Assembly (NCBI RefSeq): GCF_002165305.2
Contig: NZ_CP032286.1
Span: 2,790,001 to 2,854,000 of the forward strand
Length of the DNA stretch: 64,000 nt
Reading direction: 5' to 3'
Origin: Acinetobacter sp. WCHA55
GTDB taxonomy: Bacteria > Pseudomonadota > Gammaproteobacteria > Pseudomonadales > Moraxellaceae
The stretch's first letter is position 1. Each line of letters starts with the position of its first letter. The translations under genes were made by a program, and so were the position numbers. Positions 10,267-21,159 of the stretch are shown one piece after another. The notes under the pieces were generated by a model. It did not search any database, was not told where the DNA came from, and worked only from the letters and a program-made list of their open reading frames with translations.

Positions 10267-12972
10267 TTAATGGGTCTTTTCTTCAAGTTCAGGCATCGGC
10301 GCAATATACGCGATCACCAACATCACTAGGCCAGCACCCAAAAATGAAATCACACGGGTCAAGGTGCCAATATGAGACAAGTCAAATAAAACCAGCTTGA
10401 GCGTCACCAAAACCAAAATACAACCACCAAAAATCCACAATGAACGCAAGTTGCGTTTGGTTGCCGTCAGCATGCAAATGAAAGCCAAACTAACCCAAAG
10501 CAAAGTAAAACTCAGCTGCACTAAAGCGTTTTCCCACATTTCCCAGTCATTATAGGGTGTTAGGAAGTAGACATGCAGCGCACGTAGCACCACATAACTA
10601 CTGAGCCAAAGTAGACTCGACATCATCAAAATGGCACCCAGACTTTTTTCCAAGCCTGCTTTCATCTGTAAATTCAGCATCCAAATGAACCCGATCAGCA
10701 TCGCAATACTGATCAAGTCGAATGGGTTGAATATCGGCAACCAATATAGCTGAAAAGCTTGCAGGCTAAAAATCTGAGAACAGACGATCCAAAACAGCAT
10801 AAGCACTAAGGTATTACGTGCCTGCCAAAACTTTCGCCACAAGTTTGGAGTGGGCTGCGCATAACACCATACGGCAAAGGCGAGCGGTAAAATAACGATG
10901 CTCAGATATGGCATACTTGGGATGAGAGTTAAACTGGTCAGCGCCAAACTCAGTAAAGCACCCAAACTCACCCATTCCAGCTCATCCTCCACACCCTGTA
11001 GTGGGCGTAACCACAGCAAGGTGAGTAATCCACTCGTTAAAGCAAACAATAGACGGTCTAATCCAGAATGCCACATAATGATGCCATCATGGCTCAGGTC
11101 AACCAAGAAAATAAAGACAATGGCATAGAGCGGAATTAGGCCAATCCATTTGGGTAATAGCCATGACCAACTGGCTTTGCGGTAGAGCAGCCATTCATTT
11201 AGCACTGTATATAAAAGGACAATGATCATCAACGCTATTGTTACCTGACTTTTACTGTCGATTTCATCTAAAAGCAAAATAAACAACATGCTGGTTGCTG
11301 AAAGCAGTTGTAAGCAAAAAAAGGCAATCGTGGCAAAAGACAACTGTTGTCTAAAGCGCTCTACACTGTTGGCAACGGCAACCACAGCAAAATAACTCAG
11401 ACACAACGCCCAATAAACTTCCGTTGGAAAACGATTGAGCTCGACCACATAGTACAGACTCGACAGTCCTGCTACCGCCAATAAGCCCATTGCCAAATAA
11501 CGACTCAAGCTCGAGGTACGATACAAAGCGTAGATAAAGATAAGTGCACCCTCGACACTCCAACCCACCACACCCCATTGATCAGGCAGTAAAATAGGGG
11601 GAATCAGTGCCAAAAAGACCAAAGTCAAACTGAGATAACTTTGCGCAATCAACTCAACACTGTGGGCTTTTTTTAGCAGTTGATAAAGCATGGCATAGAG
11701 CGCTGCAAAGCCTAGACTAAAACCAGCCTGCCAAATCATCTCCTCAAAATACATCATATACAAAAAAGCAAATGCAACAATGGGGGCAGCAAAAATCAAA
11801 GCCATATCCAAGATCGGTTTCAACTTAAACTGAGTTAAATCCTCACGTGCCAACAGTTGACTATAACGAAAACTCAGCCAAATAAAGACGGCACTATGTG
11901 CTAAAACCAACAAGGTAAGCATGTCTCGCTCAGGCGCTTTACCTTGATAAAAAGCATACGCTCCGCCTACGACCACCGTCATTAAAAAAGCAATTTGATT
12001 GAGAACTTTCCACGGCCTAAACGTGCTTAAAACCGCAACTGCAATATTAATCACCAAGTAATAGACCACCAGCTCAATCGCAGTCGCATTTCGTACTGGC
12101 AAGGTAAAAGGTGCTAAATAAGCAATGACCATCGCCATTAACGCTAGCTCAATCGACTGCTGTCTTAAACTAAGCCAAAGTGTCACTGCCATCACCACCA
12201 CAAAGCACAGGCTTGCAATTGCTAAACTTGCAATCACACCGTTGTAGTAAGCAAAAAATAAGGTCAAAAATAAACCTGACAGTCCAAGTGCTTCCAAAGC
12301 CAAAGCAAAACTGCGGTTTTTGTGTTGAAGCACATAACCCAAGACCACAACAGACACACTCACCACTGCAACAAGACCCAGCTTAACCGCGAGACTCAAC
12401 TGCCAATGCTCGGTGGCAAAACGCAATAATAAAATAAGCCCAATCAACAGCACCACGATTGCAACTTTTAAGACTGGATTACCCTGCCACAGCCAGTGTT
12501 TCACTTGCTCACTGAGGCTTAAATCATCTGTGTTATTTAGAATGGTGGACTTCGTGGGTAAAGGGAGAGAGTTTTCAAATTCTGGGAAACGGTCGAATAT
12601 ACCCTGATGTGGCTGTACTTGCACAGATAACAATAGATATTCTAGGCGACGCAACCAGCGAAAGAAAAAGAACAACCAACCACTGATCCCCAACCCAATG
12701 AGTCCGCCCCATTGCCCCACCATCCCGATTAAAATAATGAAAGACGCAAGGTAAAGCGGCACTTTTGACGTTGGCTGAAAAGCAATGCCCCGTTGTTCCG
12801 CCAACGTCGTACTGGGCTTTTCAATACTATCAACATAGTGCATGACACTCATGACCCAAGCGATTCCACACAATGCACTTAACAGTGGCACGGCCAAAAA
12901 CCATGCTGCAATTGCAACAATGGTCAGCCCCATCAACCACATCATGCGAATTTCACGCTGTCCAGTTTGCAT
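10267..12972 (-). CDS. DUF2339 polytopic membrane protein
   Basis: This 901-residue protein is almost entirely hydrophobic, with more than 20 predicted transmembrane segments. The only clearly soluble stretch is near residues 110-165 (KSTILNNTDDLSLSEQVKHW). Size, topology and the GNPVLKVAIVVLLIGLILLLRFATEH segment match the DUF2339 family. Members are found in Acinetobacter and Pseudomonas, and I know of no established function. The gene stands alone, divergent from polA and convergent with the MscS gene. Confidence 0.8.
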   Translation of the reverse strand: MQTGQREIRMMWLMGLTIVAIAAWFLAVPLLSALCGIAWVMSVMHYVDSIEKPSTTLAEQRGIAFQPTSKVPLYLASFIILIGMVGQWGGLIGLGISGWLFFFFRWLRRLEYLLLSVQVQPHQGIFDRFPEFENSLPLPTKSTILNNTDDLSLSEQVKHWLWQGNPVLKVAIVVLLIGLILLLRFATEHWQLSLAVKLGLVAVVSVSVVVLGYVLQHKNRSFALALEALGLSGLFLTLFFAYYNGVIASLAIASLCFVVVMAVTLWLSLRQQSIELALMAMVIAYLAPFTLPVRNATAIELVVYYLVINIAVAVLSTFRPWKVLNQIAFLMTVVVGGAYAFYQGKAPERDMLTLLVLAHSAVFIWLSFRYSQLLAREDLTQFKLKPILDMALIFAAPIVAFAFLYMMYFEEMIWQAGFSLGFAALYAMLYQLLKKAHSVELIAQSYLSLTLVFLALIPPILLPDQWGVVGWSVEGALIFIYALYRTSSLSRYLAMGLLAVAGLSSLYYVVELNRFPTEVYWALCLSYFAVVAVANSVERFRQQLSFATIAFFCLQLLSATSMLFILLLDEIDSKSQVTIALMIIVLLYTVLNEWLLYRKASWSWLLPKWIGLIPLYAIVFIFLVDLSHDGIIMWHSGLDRLLFALTSGLLTLLWLRPLQGVEDELEWVSLGALLSLALTSLTLIPSMPYLSIVILPLAFAVWCYAQPTPNLWRKFWQARNTLVLMLFWIVCSQIFSLQAFQLYWLPIFNPFDLISIAMLIGFIWMLNLQMKAGLEKSLGAILMMSSLLWLSSYVVLRALHVYFLTPYNDWEMWENALVQLSFTLLWVSLAFICMLTATKRNLRSLWIFGGCILVLVTLKLVLFDLSHIGTLTRVISFLGAGLVMLVIAYIAPMPELEEKTH

Positions 12973-13134
12973 CCGTTCTCAATCTCTTTTTCTCATCTTC
13001 AAATAATACATCAGCTTGGCGTCACTATTTAAGCGCTGAACGGTAACCATCTATGCCAATCGGTACATCAATACACTTTGTTCTGTGGCAAAATCACGTA
13101 CAATGAACAGGTTATTTGGATAAGGAATCTTGCA

Positions 13135-15900
13135 ATGCCACCATTTGTCTTGGTCGATGGCTCATACTTTTTATTTCGTGCTTTTCATGCTTTGCCACCG
13201 CTCACCACGTCAACTGGCTTACATACCAATGCAATTCGTGGGGCAATTTCTGCCATCCAGAAACTGATGCGTCGTACTCAACCAACGCATATGGCGGTCA
13301 TTTTCGATACCCCTGAACCGACTTTCCGTCATGTGCTGTCGCCCATTTATAAAGGTGACCGCCCAAGTATGCCTGATGAATTATCGGAACAAATTCCATA
13401 CTTGCATGCCTTAATTCGTGCCTTGGGTATCCCTTTATACATGCTCCCAGGTGCAGAGGCAGATGACATCATCGGGACTTTAGCCAAACGTGCAGAAGCC
13501 GCGGGACAGCAAGTGCTGATTTCCACAGGCGATAAAGACATGGCTCAACTGGTGACCGATAAAGTCACCTTAGAAGACAGCTTTAAAGACAAGCCGATGG
13601 ATATAAATGGCGTGTTTGAAAAGTTTGGGGTGTGGCCCAACCAAATTATTGACTATCTGACCCTAATGGGCGATGCCTCTGACGGCATTATGGGTGTTCC
13701 AGGTGTCGGTGCCAAAACCGCAGCAAAACTGTTAACAGAATACGGCTCAATTGGTGGCATTTTAGAAAATGTCGATAAAATTAAAGGCAAAGTCGGTCAA
13801 AACATCAAAGAACATGCCGATGGAATTGCTCTAGATCACCAACTGGCAAGTATTGTCTGTGACTTAGAGACTGGGCTGACCTTTGACGATCTCAAACTGC
13901 AAGATCCGAATACCGAAGCCTTGCGTTCACTGTATACTGAGCTGGAATTTCGCCAGCAGTTGCAATCATTGGATCATCCAAACAATCCTAATAGTGCAAC
14001 CTACAAACAAGCAACGCAAGAAATTGTTAAATCAGCACAATCTGAAACCGTTATCAATACGGAAGATCAAGCCGTCCAAAGTAGTGTCGATGACCAACTG
14101 GGTCAAGCGAACTACCATACTGTGCTCAGTGCAGAACAGTGGGCATCATTATTCAAACGTTTAAGTACAGAAAAACGTTTTGCCTTTGATACTGAAACCA
14201 CCAGTTTAGACTATCGCTTAGCGCAAATTGTTGGTTTTTCGGTCGCGTTTGATGCTCAAGATGCATATTACGTTCCACTTGCGCATGATTATGAAAATGC
14301 ACCTGTGCAACTAGAGCGTGAACAGATCTTGGCACAAATCAAACCGATTTTAGAAGATGAGTCGGTTCAAAAAATTGGTCATCATTTGAAATATGATGCA
14401 CATGTCTTGGAAAATCATGGCATTGAACTCAAAGGTTGGTATTTCGATACCATGTTGGCATCTTATGTCCTCAATGCTGTAGCAACGCGTCACGGGATGG
14501 ATGACGTGTCACGTCTCTACCTCAGCCACTTAACCACCACGTTTGAACAAGTAGCAGGTAAAGGCGCAAAACAGAAAACCTTTAACCAAATTGAGATCGA
14601 AGCCGCTGCACACTATGCTGCCGAAGATGCCCATGTGACCTATCGCCTGTTTGAAGTGCTTGATGCCAAATTGCAAAAGCATCCCGAACTGGTCAATATT
14701 TTACACAATGTCGAAATGCCAGTGGCCCGTGTCCTGACCATCATGGAAGAAAACGGCATTGAGCTCGACTTAGACTTCCTCGACCAACTCGGTGTTGAGT
14801 TTGCCAATACCATGGCCAATCTTGAAAACCAAATCACAGAACTGGCAGGACAAAGTTTCAATGTTAGCTCGCCGAAGCAAGTCGGTGAGATTTTGTTTGA
14901 TAAACTCGGACTCAAGGGTGGCAAAAAAACCGCAACCGGTCAGTACAGTACCTCTGAAAGCGTTTTAGAAAAAATTGACCACCCGATTACCGAGCTCATT
15001 TTAGACTATCGCGGTTTATCTAAACTCAAAAGCACCTATACCGATGGCTTATTAAAACAAGCCAATAACGATACCCATCGTGTGCATACCAGCTACCACC
15101 AAGCACTGACCGCAACAGGCCGTTTATCTTCGACCGATCCAAACCTACAGAACATTCCTGTGCGTGAGGAAATTGGACGTCAAATTCGTAAAGCCTTTAT
15201 TGCACCGCAAGGTCGCGTGTTATTGGCAGCCGATTATTCACAAATCGAACTGCGTTTAATGGCGCATTTCTCACAAGATGAAGCCTTGGTTGATGCCTTT
15301 AATCATGGGCAAGATGTACACCGTCGTACTGCGGCTGAAGTCTTAGGTATCGCCCTCGAAGATGTCACGTCAGACCAACGTCGTCAGGCCAAAGCAGTCA
15401 ACTTCGGTCTACTCTACGGCATGTCTGAATTTGGCTTAACCCGTCAACTCGGTTTTAGCCGCGAAGAATCGCGTGGCTATATTGCGAAATACTTCCAACG
15501 TTATCCGGGCGTGCTCGACTATATGGAACGCACCCGCCAAATTGCACGCGAACAAGGTTTTGTCGAAACCATTTTGGGTCGTCGCTTGTACACGCCAGAT
15601 ATCATGGCAAGCAATAAAATGATCAAACAAGCGGCCGAACGTGCTGCAATTAATGCACCACTACAAGGTTCTGCTGCGGATATTATTAAAATGGCGATGG
15701 TTGCAGTTGATCAAATGCTACCGAAAGATCAGGCCAAAATGCTACTACAAGTACACGATGAATTGGTTTTTGAAGTCGATGAAGCTATTGCAGATGAATT
15801 GGCACCACAGCTTGCTAAAGTGATGCAATCGGTCTTGAATATTTCAGTCCCTCTTGTAGTTGAAGTTGGCAAAGGTCGAAACTGGGATGAAGCCCACTAA
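13135..15900 (+). CDS. polA: DNA polymerase I
   Basis: The 921-residue protein has three domains. The 5'-3' exonuclease is at 1-290 (VDGSYFLFRAFHALPPL). The proofreading 3'-5' exonuclease starts near 345, with its catalytic Asp352-Thr-Glu354 intact. The polymerase domain starts near 520, with motif C VHDE containing Asp875. It performs gap filling and RNA-primer removal in replication and repair. The start at 13135 is chosen because AAGGA lies 8 nt upstream and the protein then begins MPPFVLVDG; the frame is open 57 nt further upstream. The gene is monocistronic. Confidence 0.97.
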   Translation: MPPFVLVDGSYFLFRAFHALPPLTTSTGLHTNAIRGAISAIQKLMRRTQPTHMAVIFDTPEPTFRHVLSPIYKGDRPSMPDELSEQIPYLHALIRALGIPLYMLPGAEADDIIGTLAKRAEAAGQQVLISTGDKDMAQLVTDKVTLEDSFKDKPMDINGVFEKFGVWPNQIIDYLTLMGDASDGIMGVPGVGAKTAAKLLTEYGSIGGILENVDKIKGKVGQNIKEHADGIALDHQLASIVCDLETGLTFDDLKLQDPNTEALRSLYTELEFRQQLQSLDHPNNPNSATYKQATQEIVKSAQSETVINTEDQAVQSSVDDQLGQANYHTVLSAEQWASLFKRLSTEKRFAFDTETTSLDYRLAQIVGFSVAFDAQDAYYVPLAHDYENAPVQLEREQILAQIKPILEDESVQKIGHHLKYDAHVLENHGIELKGWYFDTMLASYVLNAVATRHGMDDVSRLYLSHLTTTFEQVAGKGAKQKTFNQIEIEAAAHYAAEDAHVTYRLFEVLDAKLQKHPELVNILHNVEMPVARVLTIMEENGIELDLDFLDQLGVEFANTMANLENQITELAGQSFNVSSPKQVGEILFDKLGLKGGKKTATGQYSTSESVLEKIDHPITELILDYRGLSKLKSTYTDGLLKQANNDTHRVHTSYHQALTATGRLSSTDPNLQNIPVREEIGRQIRKAFIAPQGRVLLAADYSQIELRLMAHFSQDEALVDAFNHGQDVHRRTAAEVLGIALEDVTSDQRRQAKAVNFGLLYGMSEFGLTRQLGFSREESRGYIAKYFQRYPGVLDYMERTRQIAREQGFVETILGRRLYTPDIMASNKMIKQAAERAAINAPLQGSAADIIKMAMVAVDQMLPKDQAKMLLQVHDELVFEVDEAIADELAPQLAKVMQSVLNISVPLVVEVGKGRNWDEAH

Positions 15901-15904
15901 AGCA

Positions 15905-15945
15905 TTTGCGCCTTCCTCCTCCAAGGAGGAAGGCTGGGATGGAAG
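15905..15945. repeat. REP-like palindromic intergenic repeat
   Basis: CCTTCCTCC (about 15911-15919) pairs with GGAGGAAGG (15925-15933), followed by CTGGGATGGAAG. The layout of a G/C-rich palindrome with an asymmetric tail is the same as in the pheS-pheT repeats at 26838-26940, suggesting one dispersed repeat family. Confidence 0.5.
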
Positions 15946-16000
15946 CTATTTGTCTCCTAAAAGTAAGATCAACGTCTTCATCTAAAAAATTTCAGCCGTA

Positions 16001-16030
16001 AAAAAAGGACTCGCAATCGAGTCCTTTTTT
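16001..16030. terminator. bidirectional terminator between polA and yggT
   Basis: GGACTCG (16007-16013) and CGAGTCC (16018-16024) form a stem with a CAAT loop. It is flanked by A6 on the left and T6 on the right, so it can act for polA (+) and the ppx-accA-tilS-proC-yggT cluster (-). Confidence 0.9.
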
Positions 16031-16043
16031 ATTCGCTACAATC

Positions 16044-16613
16044 TTATAAACCAGTGAGCAGAACAATCGCCACTTCATTCATAATCATTTCAGCAATATA
16101 CAGCGCCAAGAACGCTACAATTGGAGAAAGGTCAATCATGCCCATATTCGGCAATAAACGGCGAAACGGCGCCAGTAAAGGTTCCGCAAGCTCTTGAATC
16201 ACCTCAATATAAGGCGAGCGTGACTGCGTAAACATCACCACCCAACTTAAAATAATCGTTGCAAAAATCAAGTAACGACAGAAACGAATCAAGTCTTGAA
16301 TCATGGTCACAAAAGTTAAAATAACCAAATGCACAGGACTATTTGGCATCGCTCCAGAGAGATACATGACGCCAAAAATTTTCAGTAAATACAATAAAAC
16401 CAAAAGTACTAAAGCCGCTAAGTTCACACGACCTTTTGCTACATTTGGAAAAATACGACCAAACATATCCACAATTTTTGTGGCTTTTACGGTCGACATC
16501 ACCACTGGGTTATAAAAGTTAACCGCTGCCAACTGCATGAGAAAGCGGAAGAACACCAGTAAAATTGCAACGTTAATAATGATGCCAAAAATTAGCGCAG
16601 AGTTTGCACCCAT
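16044..16613 (-). CDS. YggT family integral membrane protein
   Basis: The 189-residue protein has two YGGT repeats, each with two hydrophobic helices. The second contains the typical motif RSPYIEVIQELAEPLLAPFRRLLP with PNMGMIDLSPIVAFL. The role of the family is not settled; links to osmotic tolerance and envelope or division have been proposed. The neighbour upstream is proC (25 bp), the common yggT context. Last gene of the minus-strand cluster. Confidence 0.88.
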   Translation of the reverse strand: MGANSALIFGIIINVAILLVFFRFLMQLAAVNFYNPVVMSTVKATKIVDMFGRIFPNVAKGRVNLAALVLLVLLYLLKIFGVMYLSGAMPNSPVHLVILTFVTMIQDLIRFCRYLIFATIILSWVVMFTQSRSPYIEVIQELAEPLLAPFRRLLPNMGMIDLSPIVAFLALYIAEMIMNEVAIVLLTGL

Positions 16614-16638
16614 ACTTGAACTTTCCTAAATAAAACGA

Positions 16639-17469
16639 TTATTTGCTACTTTCACTCAGCTCTTGAGCAAGTTCCTGACTGCGCTTTTGAGCAGCAGCCA
16701 ATGCAGCTTGGATATTTTGTGAAATTTGTGCACGATCAAACACTTCAAGTGCCGCTTGGGTTGTACCATTCGGCGAAGTGACATTTTTACGCAATTCAGC
16801 AGGTGTATTTGAGCTCGTGATTGCCATTTGTGCCGCACCCAGTGCAGTTTGCAACGTCAACGCCGTTGCTACTTTTTCATCTAGACCAAGGTTTTTACCT
16901 GCACGGATCATGCTTTCCATCATATAGAAAAAATACGCAGGACCTGAACCAGACACTGCAGTCACAGCATCAATTTGCGCTTCTTCGCCTACCCATAAAG
17001 TCAAGCCAGTCGCAGCAAGTACTTGGCTCGCCAAATCACGGTCTTCTTTATCTACAGCCTCAGTGGCATATAAACCATGCGCACCTGTTTGTACTAAAGC
17101 AGGCGTATTTGGCATTACACGCACAATACGATCACTGCCAGCGAGTGCAGCAATCGTAGCAATTTCAGCACCCGCAACAATTGAAATAATCAACTTACCG
17201 TCAAATAAACCGTTTAATGGTTTTAAAACATGGGCTAAAACTTGAGGTTTAACCGCTAAGACCACGACATCGGCTTCACGAATAGCAGATGCGTTATCCT
17301 CAGTCACCACCAAGTCTTTTTCAGCCAATAAATGACGAACTTGTTCAACAGGATCAGAAACCGTAATGCGAGTTGAAGGTAAACCACGTGAAATCAAACC
17401 ACCGATGAGGGCTTGAGCCATGTTACCACCGCCGATAAAACAAATATTACGATTCAACACTGCGCTCAT
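16639..17469 (-). CDS. proC: pyrroline-5-carboxylate reductase
   Basis: The 276-residue enzyme starts with a Rossmann motif (FIGGGNMAQALIGGL) and ends with the P5CR dimerisation domain (GSGPAYFFYMMESM and the SPNGTTQAAL motif). It catalyses the last step of proline synthesis, reducing 1-pyrroline-5-carboxylate with NAD(P)H in the cytoplasm. It lies 28 bp downstream of tilS and 25 bp upstream of yggT in a minus-strand cluster. Confidence 0.96.
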   Translation of the reverse strand: MSAVLNRNICFIGGGNMAQALIGGLISRGLPSTRITVSDPVEQVRHLLAEKDLVVTEDNASAIREADVVVLAVKPQVLAHVLKPLNGLFDGKLIISIVAGAEIATIAALAGSDRIVRVMPNTPALVQTGAHGLYATEAVDKEDRDLASQVLAATGLTLWVGEEAQIDAVTAVSGSGPAYFFYMMESMIRAGKNLGLDEKVATALTLQTALGAAQMAITSSNTPAELRKNVTSPNGTTQAALEVFDRAQISQNIQAALAAAQKRSQELAQELSESSK

Positions 17470-17497
17470 GATTATTTCTGTATCCTGAATTTTTTAA

Positions 17498-18844
17498 CTA
17501 AGCAATTAAATTTGGTTGCCATCCACCCGCTTCACAATAAGCCGACTCGACCAACCAAAATCCTTTAGGCGTAAAAACACCAAGCATAACATTATCTATG
17601 CTTAATATTTGTATTGTATGACGTTGCCACGGAAAAATTTGTGCGCTCTGAATGGCTTTTTTCAACGGCCAAGCCCCAACCCGCCCATACAAATGCAGCT
17701 TCTCCCCACCTACACGCGGTTTTATCTGTAAAGTCTGCTCTAACAATTTAGCAGACAGTCCATATTTTTGTGTTTCAATGCGATATTGCCCCGAAGCCAA
17801 TGCATAAGCTTGATCTAAACTAAAACGCTGCTGAATTGACTCAACCGTCTGAAATTGTTCCGCCAAATACTCTGCTTTACAAACACGAAATAGTTGCTGT
17901 TGATAACGCACATAATAGTATTGATTCCAATGCAAAGCGGCCTGAGCATCGACTTTAGATTCAATCACCTCATCAAATAGGCGTTGTACCATATCAAAAG
18001 CAGGACGATATAAGTCCTCACCTTTCATCCAAGCAGACAACAGCTGTCGCTGTCTCGGTGCAGTTAACTGACGAAATGAAGTTAAATTTAAAACCGAAGC
18101 ATCTCCACAACTGGCCCAGTCTTGAGCCAACACATCGGTCAAAATGGACTCAGCATCTTGCATCAAATAACTGGTACGTGCCAAAGCTTGCTGCATTTTC
18201 GGAAAGCGTTGTTCTAAGATCGGCCATAATTCGGCTCGACACCATGCCCGATCATAACTAGTATCAAAATTGGTTTGGTCTTGAATATTTCTCAGTTGCA
18301 TATCAGTAGCCCACAGCTCAATTTGCTGTCTGGACAAAGCCAATAGCGGGCGCCAAATTGTAAATTGCTCTCGTCTGTCGAGGCTCTGCATGGCGGCAAG
18401 TCCATGAATTCCCGCACCAGAGAATAATCGGAGTAAGACGGTTTCAGCCTGATCTTGTTGATGATGCGCGAGAACCAAAATTTCATTGGCAAGAAGATGC
18501 TTCTGAAAGGCCGCATAACGTGCACTGCGGGCTTGGCTTTCTACATTGCCTGTATCAACATCGACCGCTTGAATCACACATGGAACATCCAAGACATAGC
18601 ACTGTTCTTGAACAAAGCTACCCCACTGTGGACTGACATCCTGCAATTGATGATCAATATAAATGGCGCGAATACGCTTGGGAAATAAATGAGACATCAA
18701 ATGGAGTAGTAACATGGAATCCATGCCACCACTACATCCGATTAAAAAATGAGGCTGTTCAGGTGTATCCTGAAACTCGGTTAAGACGCTAGTCCTAAAT
18801 TGTCGCTGCCAAACTTCATTAAACGTTGGTAACGTGCTTCGCAT
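17498..18844 (-). CDS. tilS: tRNA(Ile)-lysidine synthase
   Basis: The 448-residue protein has the N-type ATP pyrophosphatase P-loop SGGMDS at 38-43, and the substrate-binding and C-terminal TilS domains follow. It lysidinylates C34 of the CAU-anticodon tRNA-Ile so that it reads AUA and is charged with isoleucine, an essential step. The start at 18844 places its first 64 bases inside the 3' end of accA in another frame. A GTG or TTG near residue 20 would shorten this overlap, but [10 protein letters not shown] looks like the family N terminus. Confidence 0.93.
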   Translation of the reverse strand: MRSTLPTFNEVWQRQFRTSVLTEFQDTPEQPHFLIGCSGGMDSMLLLHLMSHLFPKRIRAIYIDHQLQDVSPQWGSFVQEQCYVLDVPCVIQAVDVDTGNVESQARSARYAAFQKHLLANEILVLAHHQQDQAETVLLRLFSGAGIHGLAAMQSLDRREQFTIWRPLLALSRQQIELWATDMQLRNIQDQTNFDTSYDRAWCRAELWPILEQRFPKMQQALARTSYLMQDAESILTDVLAQDWASCGDASVLNLTSFRQLTAPRQRQLLSAWMKGEDLYRPAFDMVQRLFDEVIESKVDAQAALHWNQYYYVRYQQQLFRVCKAEYLAEQFQTVESIQQRFSLDQAYALASGQYRIETQKYGLSAKLLEQTLQIKPRVGGEKLHLYGRVGAWPLKKAIQSAQIFPWQRHTIQILSIDNVMLGVFTPKGFWLVESAYCEAGGWQPNLIA

Positions 18845-19605
18845 CGTTCATTCGCATCCATCGGTTGCAACTCAGCCAAAGCATCTTTTAAAACAGTTTT
18901 TAAAGCATGCATGACCTGTTCTGGGTGGAGGTGAGCACCTTCACCTTCATCGACCACGTATTCAACAACACCCATTTTCTGTAATTTTTCAGCAGTCAAT
19001 GCCAAAGCTTCGCTGGCCTGCTCTGCTTTTTCAGCTGTTTTCCATAAAATAGATGCACAACCTTCAGGTGAAATGACTGAATAAATACTATGGGATAACA
19101 TTACCACACGGTCAGCCACACCAATGCCCAGTGCACCACCTGAACCACCTTCACCAAGTACGGTTGCAATCACAGGCACTTTCAAGCTTGAAAGTTGTGC
19201 CAAAGACGTTGCAATTGCTTCAGCCTGACCACGTTCTTCTGCACCCACACCTGGATATGCACCCATGGTGTCAATAAAGGTAAAGACGGGTAGATTAAAA
19301 CGTTCAGCCATATCAAGTAAACGTTGTGATTTACGGTAACCTTCTGGGTTACTCATACCAAAGTTATGTTGTAACTTTTCACGCGTACTACGACCACGGT
19401 GTTGACCCACAATCATGACTGGCTGACCATCAAAGCGAGCTAATCCACCAATCATTGCACCATCATCACCAAATAAGCGATCACCATGCAAAGCATCAAA
19501 TTCGGTAAAAATTTCACTCACATAATCTAAAAATTGCGGACGCTCAGGATGACGTGCAATTTGAACCGTCGTCCATGCTTTGGATTGCGCAGCTTTATTC
19601 TTCAT
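18781..19605 (-). CDS. accA: acetyl-CoA carboxylase carboxyltransferase subunit alpha
   Basis: The 274-residue protein matches Acc[17 protein letters not shown], the glycine-rich oxyanion region [12 protein letters not shown], and [11 protein letters not shown]. With AccD it transfers CO2 from carboxybiotin to acetyl-CoA, giving malonyl-CoA for fatty-acid synthesis. At 274 residues it is a shortened form compared with the ~319-residue E. coli subunit, lacking most of the N-terminal segment. It overlaps tilS and starts 30 bp after ppx. Confidence 0.95.
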   Translation of the reverse strand: MKNKAAQSKAWTTVQIARHPERPQFLDYVSEIFTEFDALHGDRLFGDDGAMIGGLARFDGQPVMIVGQHRGRSTREKLQHNFGMSNPEGYRKSQRLLDMAERFNLPVFTFIDTMGAYPGVGAEERGQAEAIATSLAQLSSLKVPVIATVLGEGGSGGALGIGVADRVVMLSHSIYSVISPEGCASILWKTAEKAEQASEALALTAEKLQKMGVVEYVVDEGEGAHLHPEQVMHALKTVLKDALAELQPMDANERCEARYQRLMKFGSDNLGLAS

Positions 19606-19635
19606 AGCTCAACCATAAATCCCTAATTGACCAAT

Positions 19636-21159
19636 TTATTCATCGACAAATTGTTCTGATTGGATATCCAACTCAACATCCCAATGCTTAAATTGCGCCT
19701 GCTCATCATGCAAGTCTGCAACCAGCAAAGGCCATTGCGCGGCATTACCAGAAACACTCAACTGCCATTGTTGCGCATTGCCTACTGTTAATTCAATGGC
19801 AGGAAGCATCTGATCGCTACGACTATGATTGAGTAAAACAGCAAGACGAAGTAGCAAACACAGATAGACTAATTTGTTACCGCCGACCTTCATCACGTCA
19901 ACACGGGCGTCACTGCGTAGCTTACGGCGATGATGCGCTACCAAATGTGACAGATGGTTCTGATCAATTTGCGAGAAGCCCGCAATGTCAGAATGTTGCA
20001 ATAAATATGCACCATGACGATGGTAGCCTGCATGGCTAATCGCTAAACCAATTTCATGCAGATAAGCCGCACGACGCAGTAAATCACTGTCTTCTGTGGT
20101 TAATTTCAATGAATCCGCCACACCATCAAACAAATGTTGAGCCATGTTCACGACCCGTTCAGCTTGTTTTGGATCGGCGTTATAACGGCCCATTAACGCT
20201 TGTACAGAACGATCTCGAATATCTTCATGTTGAAAACGTCCAAGTAAGTCATACATCACCCCTTCGCGCAGGGCACCATCTGAATACACCAATTTATCCA
20301 GTTCGAGTACATCAAAAATGGCATACAAAATAGCGATTCCGGCTGGCAAAACTGCTCGACGGTCTTCTTTTAAGCCGTCAAATTCCATCTCAGCGACGTG
20401 TTTATATTTGAGTAATTTTTCTTTGAGCTTATCTAAACCGTCACGGGTGAGTTCTTCTTTTTCATTACTCCAGCCCATATTCACGGTAATCTGACGACAC
20501 GCTTTAATGGTTCCACTCGAACCGACCACCGTATCCCAACCCGCTTCTTTATAGGTATTGGCAATACCAGACAGCTCCTTACGTGCTGCAACCACAGCTT
20601 TATCAAAACTTTTTTGGTTAATCTCACCATCAACAAAGAAGGCTTTGGTAAATGCTACACAGCCCATTTGTAAAGATTCGGTATGAATAGGTTCAAATTC
20701 TTCACCAATAATCAGTTCTGTTGAACCTCCACCGATATCAATCACAAGACGGCGTCCACTGTTTACCATGGTATGAGATACGCCCAAATAAATCAGACGA
20801 GCCTCTTCACGACCTGCAATAATTTCGATGTGCTTCGGCAAAATTTCTGCAGCTTTCTGAATAAATTCATGTCCATTTTTGGCTTGGCGTAGCGCATTGG
20901 TCGCCACAATTCTTAAACGATTTGGCTGAACCGAACCTAAGCGCCCAACAAAGCGAGATAAACAGGCCAAACCGCGCTGCTGTGCGGCTTCTGTTAAGTT
21001 TTTATTTTCATCTAAACCCGCTGCTAACTGTACTTTTTCTGACATTGACGCAACTTTTTTCACTTCGCCATGATCCACTCGCGCAATCGCCAAGTGGAAG
21101 CTGTTCGACCCCATATCGATGGCAGCAAGTAACTCTTCATCAATCAAAAAATCAGACAT
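19636..21159 (-). CDS. ppx: exopolyphosphatase (Ppx/GppA family)
   Basis: The 507-residue protein has the ASKHA-fold Ppx/GppA N-terminal domain (AAIDMGSNSFHLAIARV, DIGGGSTELI) and an HD-like C-terminal half (YLHEIGLAISHAGYHRHGAYLL). It hydrolyses terminal phosphates of polyphosphate; GppA relatives also convert pppGpp to ppGpp. Length favours Ppx. First gene of the ppx-accA-tilS-proC-yggT cluster. ppk is not adjacent. Confidence 0.92.
   Translation of the reverse strand: MSDFLIDEELLAAIDMGSNSFHLAIARVDHGEVKKVASMSEKVQLAAGLDENKNLTEAAQQRGLACLSRFVGRLGSVQPNRLRIVATNALRQAKNGHEFIQKAAEILPKHIEIIAGREEARLIYLGVSHTMVNSGRRLVIDIGGGSTELIIGEEFEPIHTESLQMGCVAFTKAFFVDGEINQKSFDKAVVAARKELSGIANTYKEAGWDTVVGSSGTIKACRQITVNMGWSNEKEELTRDGLDKLKEKLLKYKHVAEMEFDGLKEDRRAVLPAGIAILYAIFDVLELDKLVYSDGALREGVMYDLLGRFQHEDIRDRSVQALMGRYNADPKQAERVVNMAQHLFDGVADSLKLTTEDSDLLRRAAYLHEIGLAISHAGYHRHGAYLLQHSDIAGFSQIDQNHLSHLVAHHRRKLRSDARVDVMKVGGNKLVYLCLLLRLAVLLNHSRSDQMLPAIELTVGNAQQWQLSVSGNAAQWPLLVADLHDEQAQFKHWDVELDIQSEQFVDE

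Noticed and set aside
16821..17159. 112-residue plus-strand ORF
   Set aside because: Antisense to proC, whose motifs are clear; His/Gln/Leu-rich composition.
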